From: Pocillopora verrucosa
Lineage: Eukaryota > Cnidaria > Anthozoa > Scleractinia > Pocilloporidae
Length of the DNA: 64,000 nt
Assembly (NCBI RefSeq): GCF_036669915.1
Contig: NC_089312.1
Span: forward strand, 4,353,938 to 4,417,937
Reading direction: 5' to 3'
The notes beneath the pieces are model-generated. The model did not search any database. It worked only from the letters and a program-made list of their open reading frames with translations, and was not told the DNA's origin. The position numbers and the translations under genes were made by a program. Positions 1 to 14,900 of the stretch are shown piece after piece (within the stretch, counting starts at the first letter, position 1; every line of letters starts with the position of its first letter).

Positions 1-94
1 ATGCGTTTTGGCGAACAAAGCAGGGAAATTTGGCCTGTCATGAATTTCAATGGCTCCAGGTTACTCTCCAGTGTGGTCTTAGGGATTGAGCCGT

Positions 95-330
95 TTATCG
101 CCCGGGGGGGGGGGGGGGGTGGCGGCGGCTGGATTATATTGCTTGTGTCACGATGAAATTTACCTGATCCCTCCACAAGGCTCTGCATTATTCTCATGAT
201 CCCCCGTCATTGGCAGTCAATTTGCTATGGTCCACCCTTTATAGTCTGTTGACGACGACTTGTCACCCCCTGTTCCCCCTGAAAACCACATGATCCCCTC
301 CTTCCCCCCCCCGCCCCCCACCAGAAAATT
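95..330 (-). repeat. Dispersed repeat R1 with G/C-runs
   Basis: On the minus strand this stretch reads as a short dispersed repeat that recurs in the window. Its landmarks are a TCACATGGTTTTCAGG block, a following AACAGAGT-like block, and further on a GGTAAATTT..TGACACAA block. Related copies lie near 13.9-14.1 kb, 35.7-35.8 kb, 45.6-45.8 kb, 52.6-52.7 kb and 56.9-57.05 kb on the plus strand. A G-run of about 18 (near 103-120) and C-runs (near 305-320) flank it, and most other copies also sit beside G-runs. No coding capacity is seen. It is probably a SINE- or MITE-like family; class unknown. Confidence 0.55.
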
Positions 331-3300
331 CATTAAAAATTATCTACCTTGAGGAAGAAGCTCACTAGCTCCATTCTTGTAAATATTGATTCACCGACAG
401 TAATCTTTGATGCGAATGAATCTAAAATAGGCAAGAACAAGCTAAATTTAGATTCTAAATATTATGGCGGTTAAGGCCTAAATTCCATATGACCGCAGGG
501 ATCTTCCAGATTTTCTAACTTTGGACGACTATTCCAAAAATCCGTGCGATCAGGCTTACTTTGATATATACGTTATCTACGTTATTTATCTCAATACGTT
601 ATCTGGCAAAAAGACCATGAGGACGGAAGGATTTATCATTCACCAAAGGTTTTAATCGTATACAAGACCAAATTCTTCTGTCTGTTTACGAGAAAATGAA
701 TTGGACTTAGTAAGAATAATTTCTCATTCTATCTTGGGAGTTGAATGGTTAAGCACTTATGCAGAAGATGTGATCGTCCCGATTATTTGGGTCATTGGTG
801 GTCTGGGCCCGAGCATCCTTTGGGTCCAGATAAGTAGCAGCAGAGACTTTCGCGAGGAAAAAAAGCTTTAGGGAAAAAAACCGACTGAGCAAATTTATAA
901 CAACCTAGAAAAGGAATGGTCTTTTAACAAATAGATTGAATTCAGTCCTCAAGCAGTTATTTAAATTGCGATAGAAAAAGGAACTAAATAGAATGGAAGA
1001 TATATGAGGTTTACTGTCTCACCAGGCAGTGGAGTGAAGTTTCGTCTCTTAGCACTTTTTTTGTTAAATGAGCCGGGAAAGGCTTGGAATAGCATTGCCT
1101 ACAACACCAAAAAAAGACAAAATCAAAATTAGCAAAAAATAAAATTTCTATTTAAGGTCCATCCTAAACATAGGCGCTCGCAAATATTAGACAAAAGAGT
1201 TACCAGGGACGAAATTTCTCGAACGCAAATTTTCAAGAATTGATTAAAGGTTGTTGTGTCTGTGTTTTAGGTAATTTAAACAATAATGCGGAAATATCTG
1301 CATTTTTATGGACGGGAGATATTTTCAATTTTATGTTGGATCTCTGAAATGAATCAGAAGGAAAGCAAGCAGAGCAAGTTAGTAGACAATTTTTTTCTGC
1401 TCGCGTTTGCGGAAGTCCCATCTTTGGCTACCTAGAATCATGGACTAAATGTAAATAGAGTATATTTCGGCACGGAGCATTAGAGGAACATTTTAATACC
1501 AAAAATAAATAATTTGTAGGTTAAGAAACGGAGAAACAAAAGTGTGGATTGAACCATAGAGAAGACAACTACTAAAACATCAAGAAACAACGTATTTTTT
1601 AACGTAAAGGAAATTGGCGGGGCATCATTGGTCATCAATTGTATTTTCCGGGCTGCATTCCAACCTTAAAAGAGGTGTTTGACGATTAAAAAGTTTAACA
1701 AAATATAACAAAGGGGTCTGACATGTTTAGGTCGGTGACGTTGGGAGTTATGATGTCAGCACAGCAACAACGTCATTAGGTCAAATATATCTGATTTTTT
1801 TCAACTTGCGCACGTCTCAAAGAAAGTTGTTCTGATTGTTTTTCAAATTTTTTTTGATCCAGTGACAAATAAATCTATTGAGTTGTTTGGGGTTCCTTCA
1901 GTTAATTGTTGGACGAATCTTTTTTTTATTTATCGTAAACACTGTTCGTTGCTCAGGAAGCTTTGCAAAATAACGTGATCTGAATTGTCATCGACTATTC
2001 CTCTCCAAAACTCTTGCTGTTATTGAATTCCTTAAAGTTAGCTTTGCGATTTTATTCTACGATACGGCTGATTGAATGACAGAAGGCGATTTCTTTGTTT
2101 TAAAGTTACACGCGAGCGGGCGTAAAAGGCTTGTTATGAAAGATCAATATTGCTCGCCTCGTTCACGCAAGAAAAAATATCACTTGAAACAGACTTTTGG
2201 CATATACTGAGCAAATTCTCTCTCAATCAAGTTGGTTCAGTAGAGTAGTTAGATATTGCCTCGTACTTCAATAGAGTACTTTATTTCACTTTTTTCATCC
2301 TCTAAAGCGTCATGGTTGTCTATAATTCTAGTGAGGAACTTAGTGGATGCAAAGCGATCTTAAGTTAGCGCTCAGGTCAATGACGCATACGCGTGAGTTG
2401 TTATTCACGCTTTTTCTTCGATTCAAAACAGCTCGTATGCCCATCAAAGTTTCTATGAAAGATCCAAGTGCCTCTCTCTTGAGTTGAACTGACATTTTGT
2501 AAATCAGTTCCTCAAGAAAATAAGGAGAAATTTCGAGAGAGTCTTTCTAGTTTTTTCATTACTGCCGTGATTATTTCCTTGGCTGTCGGTTGCTTCACTA
2601 ACGAGATAAACTTATCAGGAGTACAATATTACAAGTACTTCACATTTGATCGTATCGTAATTTCCTTTCATTGATTCTCTCTAAGATATTACCCATAGAC
2701 AGTTTTCTTAAAGAAATGAAAAGACAGAAAAGAAGAGTCCATGCATAGCCAAGTTGATGGAACACGATCTTCGTGTTGTCGAAAGATGTTCTATAAAAAT
2801 TTCTGCTTCTGTCAACGATTCAACTTTGAGGCCAAACGTATTGGAGATAAAAAAGTTTTAGTAATCTTTCTCGTTCGTTAGTAGTTAACAAAGTATGACG
2901 TACTTTGTAGTGCGTGACTATCGAGAATCAATATTGTATCTCTGCCTAGTTAATGGGTCACGATAGCTTTGAAGGAACACGGTTAGTATCAAAAGAAAAG
3001 ATTCACATTGGAAGAAAACTGCTGAGCCGAGCAAAAGTGAGCTGCACAATTAATATTCAAGACTGAATGAGATAACGGTCAAATTTCATTTTAATTTTAA
3101 TTTTTTGATCTTTAATTTTTTCCTTTTTCTTTTCTTTTAATGATGAGGTGCCCTCAAACATAGAATAAGTTAACATTTAAAAAGAAATGTTTTGGAGGCA
3201 AGTCTTTGATCTATTCATATGCAATGGCTTGCATCAAACCACGAAAAAAAATTTAGCTGAATTGCCTCATTCACTACTACATAAAAATTTACTAAAAATT

Positions 3301-6300
3301 AGACTCACTATGGAAGAGATCCCCAGATTTCTAGGGCTTCATTGCTTTAAGACACGAAAGTACATCCATAATGGTTCCAAAACACATCTTTTTTCAAGCC
3401 TTGAGCAGAATAAACTCAAAGTTGAAGGCCAAAACCGAAGGATCCAAGTTTTTAAAGCTTTCCCTTTCATTAGCCATGTTTTTGGTTCATTATGAGCCTA
3501 AGTTCATATAGTAGGAATTTCCTTAAATTTGAGAGTCCAAGGAAACTTAATTGACCCCCAATTTAAGATTTTCCAATTGTCATTCCAATTATCTCTTTCC
3601 CAATTCGTTGGAAACTTATTAATCGCTCAATATTTTAAGTGAAAATGTATGGTTCAGCAGGTGGAAATTTAAAAATTACATTCTTTCCACTGTTGAAAAT
3701 TCAAAGGATCAACCATAAAGGGAAGATATTGTCTCCATTTCAAAACAAATTACCATTCTTATAGGAGTAAATACATGCACTAATCAATTAACATGTTTTG
3801 TGCGAACAAACCAACAAACCTGTAAGTGTAGAAATTCGCTATATCTGCGATATACCAAGTTGACTGTGCCATCTGACCATGAAACTTTCACACAAAAAAT
3901 CTGTAAGAACGGATGAAAACGAACAGGATAAGTTTGGAAGTATTATAAAGAGGGACAGGCCACTGAGGTCTTTCTTAGTCATTGAATAAAGAGTTGCAAC
4001 ACGTCTAACGCTATTGCGATTAAAGAGATGCAAATATGAAACCATTTATGTTATAGTTTTGCCTAAGTCTATTGAAATGATAGTATTGTCGTACCAATTG
4101 AAGGCCAAGACTGTCACATTTGATAACATACGCATGCAGTCGTATTGATGCAATTTGTTTTAGCTCTTTAAACAGTTCTAATATATTTTTTCCCTTCGGT
4201 GTTTTAAAGCCACAAATATTCTAAAGAGAGTTTTTTTTGGTATAGTCTATCAATGAAACTGAATTTCGAGGAACCTCAGCGGAAGAAGGTCCTCTGAAAA
4301 TCTACTTATCACAAGTCACTAACACCTCGATAACTTTAAATGTTACCCGGTAGACTTCCAGGCGAGTCCATTAACAGAATAGATTTTGACTTTTGATTTT
4401 AATGAGAATACTCCCAAATACATTCTTTTTAAAATCCACTTATAAACACTTTTAGATTTACATTCTCGATACTAAGCTAGTGGTATTGAAATTACACTAA
4501 TTTTACTGATTAAGGTGTTTCTCAAGGTACAACCTGATCAGCACTGCTATAATTTTTCAATCGCGTGCATATAAAAATGGCCTAACTTCGAGCCAACTAC
4601 AGTTATTTGATACTTCAAAAAACGCTAAAAGCTATCTTGAGAACGATTATTAAAATTAATTTTCTCAAGCGTTGAACACGTTGTCATGTTATGCAACAAA
4701 TCCGTTAAATATTTGTTAGGAAAAAAAATAATACTAAGCGGAACTAGCCACTTTTTCTTTGCCTGAAAAAAGCAGCTACACGCTGTAAGCTGTAGTTGGT
4801 GAATTCTCGGGAGGAGAGAAATGTTGCTAGCTTCTCACTTACACAAACATGATCACAAATTTGCATACCTGTTACATCTGTTTCAAGGTTCAAATTTGGC
4901 AGAGTATCAAACCAAAGAGTAGCAAGGGTTAGTTATGTACTTCAGCAACATATAGAGATCGTGGCAAGCAATTATTTACCTTTTTAGGAATTTATGTTTT
5001 TCTGAGCTACACGGATGAGTTGACAAATAAAGCACCAAAAAAACACTTTTTCGCAACTACCACTCATCACTCGAATCACGCAAAGATTGTTAAACACAAA
5101 TTCCCTCACTGCCGAATTTCTGATCTAAAACTTTCAACACATTGATATTTACGTATCTGGTTTTAAACTACTGACTGTCAAAAACAGATTATTTCGTTAC
5201 AGACATCGCTCAGTTAAGATATGCTAATAAGTGAAAACTTACGAAGTGTTTTTTTGGTTTGGTTCGTCGCTGCACTCCTTCAACAGATGCCTCTTTCACC
5301 GTTCGATTCTCCATCGTAAACCTTAAACTGTTCACGATGTTTTTAGTTCTTCCAAGTACAAAAAGTAACGCCTAATCTCTTCTGTCGCAGGCTCCAAGGC
5401 CACTACAATAACGAACAACAATGAAGAAAATGAATTAGCATTTTGCGCCTTCGCCCTAAGAAGCCCACTATTGTCGCATATATTCAATGCTTCACCTATC
5501 AAGTAGAATAGGAAACGTGATCCTTAGCAGCGACGTAAGCTTTGAGGCGAATATTAAAGTGGTCAAACAAAAGTTCTTGATCGGTATGAATGTCGAATGT
5601 AGCAGACTTCGATGCAAGAACCCGCTGTTTCAAGGAAAACGAATAAAAGATCACATTTTTTTCCCCAGAACTTGAAGACATTTCCTTAGGCAAATATTAG
5701 GGAGTTATCTATTCCTTAAAATTTGGAGGCCCATTTGCTTCGCACAGAGCCTGAGGTGATTATTCCAAACAGACTGCATTCGCACTAAAGTTTGAACAGT
5801 TCTCGTTCATGTCCACATTTCCAAACTCCGGTATACTGAAGAAGAGGCCTTGCTGTTTTGTATTTGCCCATAATAATGAAGTCATGTTGACTCCCAACCG
5901 TCGAGCAATATAACTTTCTTAGAACATTTTTGATGTATCCCAGTTTCTCAATTACTAGATTGAAAAACAAATTCTGCCCGTCTCACGAGATTCATGTTGT
6001 TTTAGAGAAAGCACGACTTTAGTCTCTGCTTGCAGAAGTCATGAATAAATATAAAAGACATAGTTTAACATTCACACATAGATATCAGGCACGCTCTCTC
6101 AGAGCGGGCTGAAAAGCAACACTTGAAATATGTGTATTCTCTTACATACTCGAGTGTGGGTCAATAATGGCTGTTAATAACTCTGGTGCAAGGAGTGAAT
6201 ATTCTATAAAATGTAATTACTGCAGTATTTTGTTCTTGCCTAAATGATCGAAAAATCCGTCGCAAAATGTACTGTAATAAAAAACAAACGGGCACATCTG

Positions 6301-7330
6301 ATATGAAAAATTTCACTTAAATAAGCAATACTACGGTTATAGCTATGACGCTCCAAAGGATTCTAAGCGATTGCACATCATCCGATGAAAGTGCAACAAA
6401 GAATATTCAATGACGCATGAATGCGGTCAAATGTCAGAGAGCCCCTAAGTATCACCCTTTGTTTCAATATTCCTCTTTCTAAAAATAATATTTTTGTTTA
6501 GACGCAAATTCGGTTGGAATAAGTACAGTTTCAGATCTGTGTGTTGTATTTTTGAAATGGATCCAAGCTTTTCTGTGTAAAAAGCAATCGATGAAGTATC
6601 GGACCTCGATATTGTTCTTAAGTCCTAAAGGTTTTCCGCCAGAACCGCCCATAATTTCACTCTTAATATTTCACATGGAATATGCATGTCGTACGTATTT
6701 CAAACGCTTTGTAAATTTTTTAAGGTTCCTGCGATTTAGAACATCGTGTTCTTCGCCAGGTTTACATAGCGTAGGCGGAAGCCCAAAAGACAAATCAAGA
6801 TAATTTGTGTCCACCTCTCTCTCGTTGAAACGCCAACGCAACGATTAGTAATAGCAAAACAAACCTTCGTGTTCCCGTATTGCAGCGAGGCACCAATGTA
6901 CAACCGCACCCTTCTTGAAATATCTTGGCCACGCTCCTGAGAGGCTGAAAGAGCATGATGCTTCTTGTTTCCCACGCCTGTTTGCGCATGTACCTTTTAC
7001 CCGCAAGTATATTATCTCAAGTGTTGTAAGCAGGACTAAGAAGTAAGTAGGTCCCTTAGGAGCCCGTTAAGTTTCCTAATTCTTCAACTCATTGTTCTTA
7101 CTCTAAAACCTTTTTTGTAGTTCCTGATTTTGTTGTTGTTGTTTTTAATGTTTCATCAAGCAGAATCAGATGGATGTTTATTAAATTTAAATAATGTAAA
7201 TTAGTCAAAACTTAAAACCCTTTTAATAGCAGAAGGCCGATTACGGTGTAAAATACTGAAAGGAGCCGAAAGAAAGAGCACGAGCCCATTTTTCCGGAAT
7301 ACATGATTTCTGCGATTGGTGCATGGCGAT
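331..7330. other. Intergenic, no gene seen
   Basis: This 7-kb stretch is AT-rich. Its open frames are short (at most about 100 codons), lack recognisable domains and do not join through plausible splice sites. No RNA gene or tandem repeat stands out. It lies downstream of the minus-strand PX-SH3 gene, and its right end probably holds that gene's 3' untranslated region. Confidence 0.5.
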
Positions 7331-7333
7331 GGA

Positions 7334-7343
7334 TTTATTTATT
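7334..7343 (-). terminator. Possible polyadenylation signals of the PX-SH3 gene
   Basis: The plus strand reads TTTATTTATT, which gives two overlapping AATAAA hexamers on the minus strand. They lie about 710 bases downstream of the stop codon at 8052-8054. This is a reasonable 3' UTR length, but nothing else confirms that this is the signal used. Confidence 0.3.
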
Positions 7344-8051
7344 GAAACTCAATTAAGCATTTCACAGATAAGTCTGCTATATAGAATGAATATATTAAAA
7401 AAAGACGATGCTAATAATAATGATGAGTTTATGGACTTATATTATACAGTTATCAATATATAAAACTTCCAACAAGCATGACAGTGTTGAAAATTGAACT
7501 ATACCTTAATATTAAAGCTACAAATTAAAAAACTGACTTTAAAATTGATTTATAAAATTGACTATAAAGATGTTGGCATCCATTTCAACTTTAAAATGCA
7601 ATTGAATTATTTACAAAGTATTACAGAAAAGAAGGATGAAAACACGAGGAAAGCACTTTAAACTTCTTTTATCTTCAGTCCATTCCTCATTGAATTTTGA
7701 CTGAGGGAGAGCTAAACATTGCAATGGCACAGATTTTCTTTTTCTCCATTCGTTTTTAACCTACAAGACCCTCATCATTAGCGGAGCACCACACCCGTTT
7801 CTCCGCCCGCGGAAAGATTTGAGACGATTTATAGAGAGTTTTGCTAGGGGTCTGGATAATTTTCAGTGTTAGACCGCTTGCAAACCTATCGCTGGCTCGT
7901 GTCGCTTAAGGCCTCATGTTTCCCGCCGGCGAAGACACACTGGTTCCGAAACGCTTATAATGAGAGCTTGTTCGCAAGATACACATTGAAAAGAAGGATC
8001 TCCACGAAAATATCGAGTCGCTTCCAGTGAATTAATCGGCCAATATTGGCA

Positions 8052-8989
8052 TTACCAAGCCCAAGTTTTTTTACCACAGCGCATGATCGGCTCAAGAAAA
8101 TTAGACGGTGCCCAGCCTAGTTCATCGTGAATTTCCACGAGCCACCATCCACCTTTACTTTTACGTATTACCTGTACTATGTCTCCCTCGTACAGATCAA
8201 TCATACTGTCTGTTGTGGCCTTGTAGCTAGCAGTCGCTTGGTAAATTTGTCTTCTGTGCCTTTTATAATGGCTATTTGAGGCATTGTAAACAACTGAATT
8301 TATGGGGTTTAAACGTTTTCTACCCTTTCTGTCCTGTGATGTGTACGTGTTAAATGCCGAAAGATCGTCACTGGAGGAATTTTCGTTAGCCATGTGGTTT
8401 CCCATCACTGAAAACAGCTCGTCATCTGTAGATTCATAGGCGTAGGGTCTGTTTGAAGGTCTGCCTCTGGTTCTAAATTTGGAGTAACTTTTCATGTTGT
8501 ACTCGTTGTCCTGTGAACGTGAGCGCCTGGAGGCCGTTGAGTTAGGGTAATGACCCTCTCTGGCAGAAGGCAGAAAGGCCGAATCCACGGAATTTCTCAT
8601 CTTTCTGATAACGCTGATTCCATCTTCCTCTAGAAATCCAGAATCATACGAAGACACATTTCGTCTCACTGGGTCGTTTTCGTGGTGGAAATAAGGCATC
8701 CTTGGGGAAGGACCAACACAACCCATTGCCTTAAACCTTTGGCTCCACCTCTGTGATCGACCAATTGACTCCTTCTGAAAATTCCTCGAGATGGCCACCC
8801 TTTCTGCCCCAATTTGACTGCGATTTCTTTTTCTTTCATACGTGAGTGACTCTGACTCATCACTGGAGGAGCTATCTGTGCCGCTCTTCGGCCGGGCTCT
8901 CGGTGACGGTCTGGTGGTAGCGCAGTTCTCATCGAAAGCGCCCAATGAACACCTGCTTTTATGGTCCAGCATAGGCAGTCGTATCGCAG
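8052..8989 (-). CDS. Last exon: linker and C-terminal SH3 domain 4
   Basis: The exon ends with an SH3 (about 8085-8245: YQATASYKAT, KGGWWLVEI, GWAPSNFLEPI) just before the stop TAA at 8052-8054, as in Tks proteins where the final SH3 closes the chain. The preceding about 215 residues are Ser/Arg-rich. An acceptor at about 8990 (GGGAAG) matches the phase-1 donor of the previous exon, but its pyrimidine tract is poor, so the 5' edge is approximate. The frame is closed by a stop near 9030. Confidence 0.8.
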
Positions 8990-11900
8990 CTTCCCTCTTT
9001 TGATGATAAACCTTCGACGAAAAGTGATCAAAAATTAATATAAGCAGGATTTTGCTAAAGAGTCATATCTTGTTGCTTTTAGGTTTCATTTGTAACAAAA
9101 TGATATCTAAAATGAATGGAATTACTAATATCAAATTGTGTGAGTTGCAAAACACTTTCAGGTTACACCATCTCTACAGTAGCACCAATTTTGACTGCCA
9201 TGTGGTTTGTAGACATTCAAATACCATTAGATTTACCAGTATGTATCAATTGTGAATGTGGCTCTTTCAATCGATTTAATTGTCAAATTTCTTCTTTGTC
9301 TCCATCTTATCTTATCCCATAAAGCCACCTGCTGCCCCCCAAAACTATTATGAAAATTTTCAGAATAAGCTATAACACGCGTAAATTCCTACCGCTTTAA
9401 TAGCAAAAATTGTTATAAACACATACTTACATTCGTGTGCGGTGTTGGTCGTGGAACTGGATGAATCCAAACTTTAGATTTACCTATTGCAAGTAGAAGC
9501 AGAAGTATTGCATCCCATTTATGACATTATCCCACAGGAAACCATCTACCTATTTAGGTTCAATTTCCATGAGTATGATACTATATATCACAAATTCAGC
9601 ATTTAGCCTGTTGCCTACCTTTTCTTCTATCTATTCTTCGGAGAAACCTACATCCCTCTAGGTCCTCATTGCCAATTTCATGGAAGACTGGGGCCGAGGA
9701 ATAAACCGCACAAAACGAAGCTTAAAGCTAAAATACACTTGGTCAATGAGAAACGGCATCTGTTTCTTCGGAGCAAATCTATAAACAGTTTATCTTTTAT
9801 CTGAAAAGGTATCGGTACTGGGTTCAAACTTACCCTCATCCCAGGTTTCATTTCTTCCCGCATCATCCTCGTCGTCTTCGTCTTCGTCTCCATCATCGTT
9901 TTCCTTGTCCACGTCTGATTCGACACTGTGTTGACTGTCTTCTTCTTCCTCCTCAGGTTGCTCTGCTGGTAGCAGAAAGTTTGACGGAAACCATCCTACT
10001 CTATCATCGATTCGGACCATCCACCAACCACTAGAATCTTCAGCGAGAACCTCAACTTTATCTCCTTCCAATCCTGTTACTTCGCCAATTCCACTTGCTT
10101 CATAGGTTGCAACAGCATAGTATGTGGCGTCATCTGTCTCACTGGAGTTATATGTCCGAAACGGTTCTTGTTTCTTCTTTAGTGGCACTTTATAAACAAG
10201 CCTCTGCCTCTTCTCCTCTTCATTCGTATCCCGATTCTCTTCACTATGTTGCAATTGTTCTCTTTGTCTGTGGTTTTCCTGTTGGAGTTGTTCTTGAAAC
10301 CACTTCGTGGTAACATGAGAAACTTCTGTCTCTTTCTCATTAGTCTGCGAAATTTGTCTCTCTTCAAGCTTTCGGTCTTCTGTTATCTCTTTACCTTGTC
10401 GTAAAAGAACTGAGCTAATATTTGGGAGCCCGCTTCCTTCAGAAGACTCGTTCTCTGCTAAGTTGGAGCTTTGAGAGACAAGTGGCTCTTCTGTATCACT
10501 AACAGGTGGTGTGAAGAAGATAAGTGGCTTTGAACCTAAGAAGGGCTTCAGCCCTGGTAAAGATTCACTTGATTCTGCTTTGCTACTTCTCGAAGTAGTA
10601 TCTGAAACACCTGAAAGGCGTCTTTTTGACAATTCACCCAACCTTGGAAAAATGGGAGAGAGTGCTACCAAAATTTCTGGTGGGGTATTTTTCGCAGCAT
10701 CTTTTTTCTCGGAAAAACCCTTGCCCAGAGGGGTCTTGCTCTTATTCGCTTTCTTGCTGTTGCTCGAGGAACTAAACGAACGGTTTCGCCTGAGTTGGTC
10801 AAGTTCCAAGCGTTCTTTCTCTTTCTTACATGCTATTTCAAGGTCGAGTTCTGAGATAGAGAGCCCTCGGTTCGGTAACGCGTCCCTTAAATCTCTAGTG
10901 GAAAGAGACTGACAAATTGAAAATGACCTTTTTTGATTTTTAGCTAGGGAAGGAGATCTTTTAACTTCGGCACTTTCAGTAACAACTCCGGGCGTGGAAA
11001 TCGCTGTAAGGAGTTTTTCAGTTGGATGGCAGTCTAATCCTCTGCTCGGTTCAAAAATTCCCTTGTCGTTATCCGAGAAGCGAAACGATTGAACTCGTCT
11101 TAATACTTCCACTGCGGGGCGTGCTGGTTGAACATCAGTTGCTAAAGTAGAAAGTTCGTAGTTTGAAACCGAATGCCTCAAAAAGTCACCTGTAGGAATT
11201 GACAGGTCGCTCAACAAGGATCTTTCCCTATAGTCTTTTGCTTTTGAAAAATCCTCCAAAGTTTCTATTTCAGAGCTTCTCAATTGTATTGACGACTCTA
11301 CTGAAATTGTTCTCGATGACCCATCATGTAGGCCGATTTTCTGTTCAATAACGTTCTTCACATTGCACAAGAAAACACATGAGCGAGTTCGTTTTAGTGG
11401 CCTGGCTGAAGCTCCTGGGCGTTTTTCGGCTAGTCGAAGGTCAAGCTCAGACATTAGCTGCCTGTTCTTTGAGAACACCTTCCTAAGATCTCCCACGGAC
11501 GCCGAACGACACCTCGACAAGGACTTTTCATGACACTTCTCTGCCGATGACGATACATTAAGGTGTGCCCCTTTAGACACAATTTCTTGTGTGGCTGAAT
11601 CTTCACTGGATATTTGCAGTGGCACACTGTGTGCCCCATTTCCTTGACCAGAATTACCTTTCTCAATGTCTACAGAAGAATGCCAGCCATTCGGAATCAG
11701 TGAACCTTCTCGAATCTCTAAAGATCTCTCATGGTCAACCTATTTAATAAAATTCGAAAGCCTCTGTTATATGAGGTGTGATGTCCCCTACTCATACCAT
11801 TAAAGCTCTTCTGCTTATTATAAGCAAACCTTACACATTTACTACCCTTTAATCTCTACATTTCTATAACACGAGATTGAATTTTAACACTCGAATATTA

Positions 11901-14900
11901 GCTGCATTTAGGTTTTTGGAAAACTCTTTGTTTCTACACAGATCCTTTGCTAATATCACCTTTAGCAGCGCATCAAGCACATCTGTGATTGTATCCGCTC
12001 ATTTTGAACGTTCTCCTTTTCAAAAGGCGGAATTCTCTAAGAAATATTAAGAATATCTCAAGTTTCCTCAAGAGTTGTTCTTTCCTGGAAATGGTTCACT
12101 TTTGTATTTGTTCCAATTCCATTCGCACTTGGTTAGGGCGAGAGAACTTTGTTTTGTGCACATTGGCCATATGCTGATATAAAAAATAATTAAATAAACT
12201 CCGTTATTCGAAACATACCTTACTGTCACTATGACTCCTGTTCAAATTGCTCATCAAACCTGAAAGAAAAATGGTTTTAAAGTATTTTTTTAATTTCATC
12301 ACAAGACCGCTGGAATATCTAAACCCTTTCTCAGGTGAATTTTCATTACCTGGTTACAACATCTATCGTTTGCTTTAGACTTTTCTCTGTATACAATTAT
12401 ACCTCAACGTACAGAGAACTACAAACTCATATCGTTCTCCACATCGACCATTTATTTATGTTTATTATTGTGTGACTGAATATATGGAATACGTTGATAT
12501 CAAATAATCTCACGCTAACAGAACTACACAAAGAATGTTAGGGGGAGAGCTTCTGATTTGTCGAATGTCTCTTGGAATGCAACATGGAGTATGAGAAGTG
12601 TTTCTAGAGACAGCTAAATAATCAATGATCCTGCGATCGTTACCATTAGGCAGTGCTCCTCCTTGCAGCTCTCCATTAAGGCTACCATCCATTTCGTCAT
12701 CTCTTAGCTGAAGACCCATTGCTGTCAGCCGTCTCAAACTCTTTGCCGGGAAAACGGATGCATTACCAACTCTCTTAAGATAAACAGATGGCGCCCAACC
12801 TTCTTTGTGACCATATCTAGGAAACAAGTTTTTATTTTAAAGTTTTAGACGAGTATGAGCTCCCCAAATTTTTTCTTTATTCTCATCTCTCATTTGGTTG
12901 ATATTATATAAATATTGTAAGGAGAAATTCTGTCTTGGTCACTCATGGGAGTTAAGGGAAAAAAGTATTCTTACCTAACCTTCCACCATCCGTCGAGAGT
13001 TTTCTCGATCACCGAAAGATTCACACCGATATCAAAACTGATTTCATCACATTGCTTTGCCTGGTAAGAACGTGTGGCCATGTAAATCTCTTCTGTAAAA
13101 ATGACAGCGAAACGAAATTTGATTATCTATTTACTCATGCATTCGCAAGGATGTTTAGAGGTACTGAGTTGAAGCCATTTAAACAGGGTTTAGAGACACA
13201 TTGGCAAAACTTGTTAATACCGTAGATTCCTAGTCCAGGTTCCACTCCTGGCTATTCTGGTTTGCAAAAATCTTTATTACTCTGATTAAAGTAGCTCTCT
13301 CTCCAGGAGTGAAGATGGGTATCAGACAACTTCTAAGACATATATGAAGTAATATTACCCGAAGATTATCAATCCAATGGAAACTGGTATAAAGTCTGAT
13401 AACACCGGGTAGGCTGGTACGAATCAATAACACAAGTATCCAAATTTTGTCCAGTGTTATTTCTGTTTGTCAAGACTAGTCTGTTATTGGATTTCCAAGA
13501 TCGAAAAATTAACTGGAATCTCATCTTCTCATTGAAGAAAACCACATGTTAAAACTAGCTTTACTTTTTCCTTCCACTTATTTTTCTGTCTATGTTTACC
13601 CCAGCATTCGAAAACTGTAAGTGAATTCTTACCTTGACCTGGAGCAAATATCTCTGTGACAATATCGTCGTCATCATCATCACCACCATATACAGGCTTT
13701 ATGAAGGAGGCTGGTACCCAGCCAATTTCACCCTCACAATCTACATGCCACCAGCCTGACATAAAAACAAAGGGAAAACGTTGGTTTGCTCACTGTATTC
13801 CCACCTGAACGCGATCCAAAATTTGGTTTATTGCTGATAAGTGAATGCTGATTTTGCTACCAAGGGACCAGTCACTTTTTATCAACTGAGGGTCGGCGGA
13901 TTATTATAGGGAATCACATGGTTTTCAGGGGAACAGTTGTCTCTAACAGAGTGTAAAGAGGGGTTTGGGGGGGGGGGGAGGCATGACAAAAATAACTGCC
14001 AGTAAAGGGATATCATTAGAATACTACAAAGCTATTAAAGGTATCAGGGTAATTTAATTTTGACACAATTCACATCCGACTATCCTCTTCCCTTCAGGGT
14101 TCCTTAGCCTTATTTTATGCACTCACCACTCTCGTGTTTTTCGATCACGCCCACTGTGTATCCTTTGGTAAGGCTGATGTCGTTGAGATATTTCTTCTGG
14201 TAATTCTCCAGCGCAACAAACTGCTCCAGAAGCACAGGTTCTCCAATAGAATTTGCTATTTGAACGAGAATATCACAAAAATGTGATCTACTAAATTACC
14301 AACTGAAGCTCCAGAGGAAATGTTCCTTAGTATCCTCACCAAAACTGACTTTTGGTCAACTCAAGGTTTGGCTGTGTCAATTCCTTCGCTACCTAATTTT
14401 CCAGTTTTGGACTAGCCTGCTGTGTCAATGACTTATTAAAATTGGAGAAAAAATCTTTCTGTCACGTACTCTTATCTAATAAACGCACCTGTCAGAAATT
14501 TCGATGACAACCTCCTTAGCAAAGATGACTTCATCGAAAATTTCGACTTTCTTTTTTTCCGAGGCGGATTTCTGCAAGAGAGACACACGTATGTTCAATG
14601 CTAAGCAGCTTGAGGATTCGACCTGATGTTGACGGACACCATTAAATATTGATTGATTAAGTCAAGGAAGTACTTACTTTCTTTTGACAATTTCCAGATC
14701 CTCAGAGCGCGGAGTAAAGAAACTTGTCACCAGCTCGCACTCGGAAATGTGTTTGGGCAGTGTGATCAAATCCTATACCATAAATACAATACTAAGGGTA
14801 AGTAATATCACATACAAAAGGCTTCCTAGACATCTGTTTACCAAAATTATTGGGGCCAAATATAGTATTTTTAGATCCTAGAGAAATCAGAGGAAAAATC

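Noticed and set aside
1233..7000. Several frames of 60-100 codons in the first 7 kb
   Set aside because: Chance length for AT-rich DNA, no recognisable motifs, and no splice partners.
10511..10912. Plus-strand frame of 133 codons inside the long PX-SH3 exon
   Set aside because: Antisense shadow of the Ser-rich linker; no domain and no splice support.
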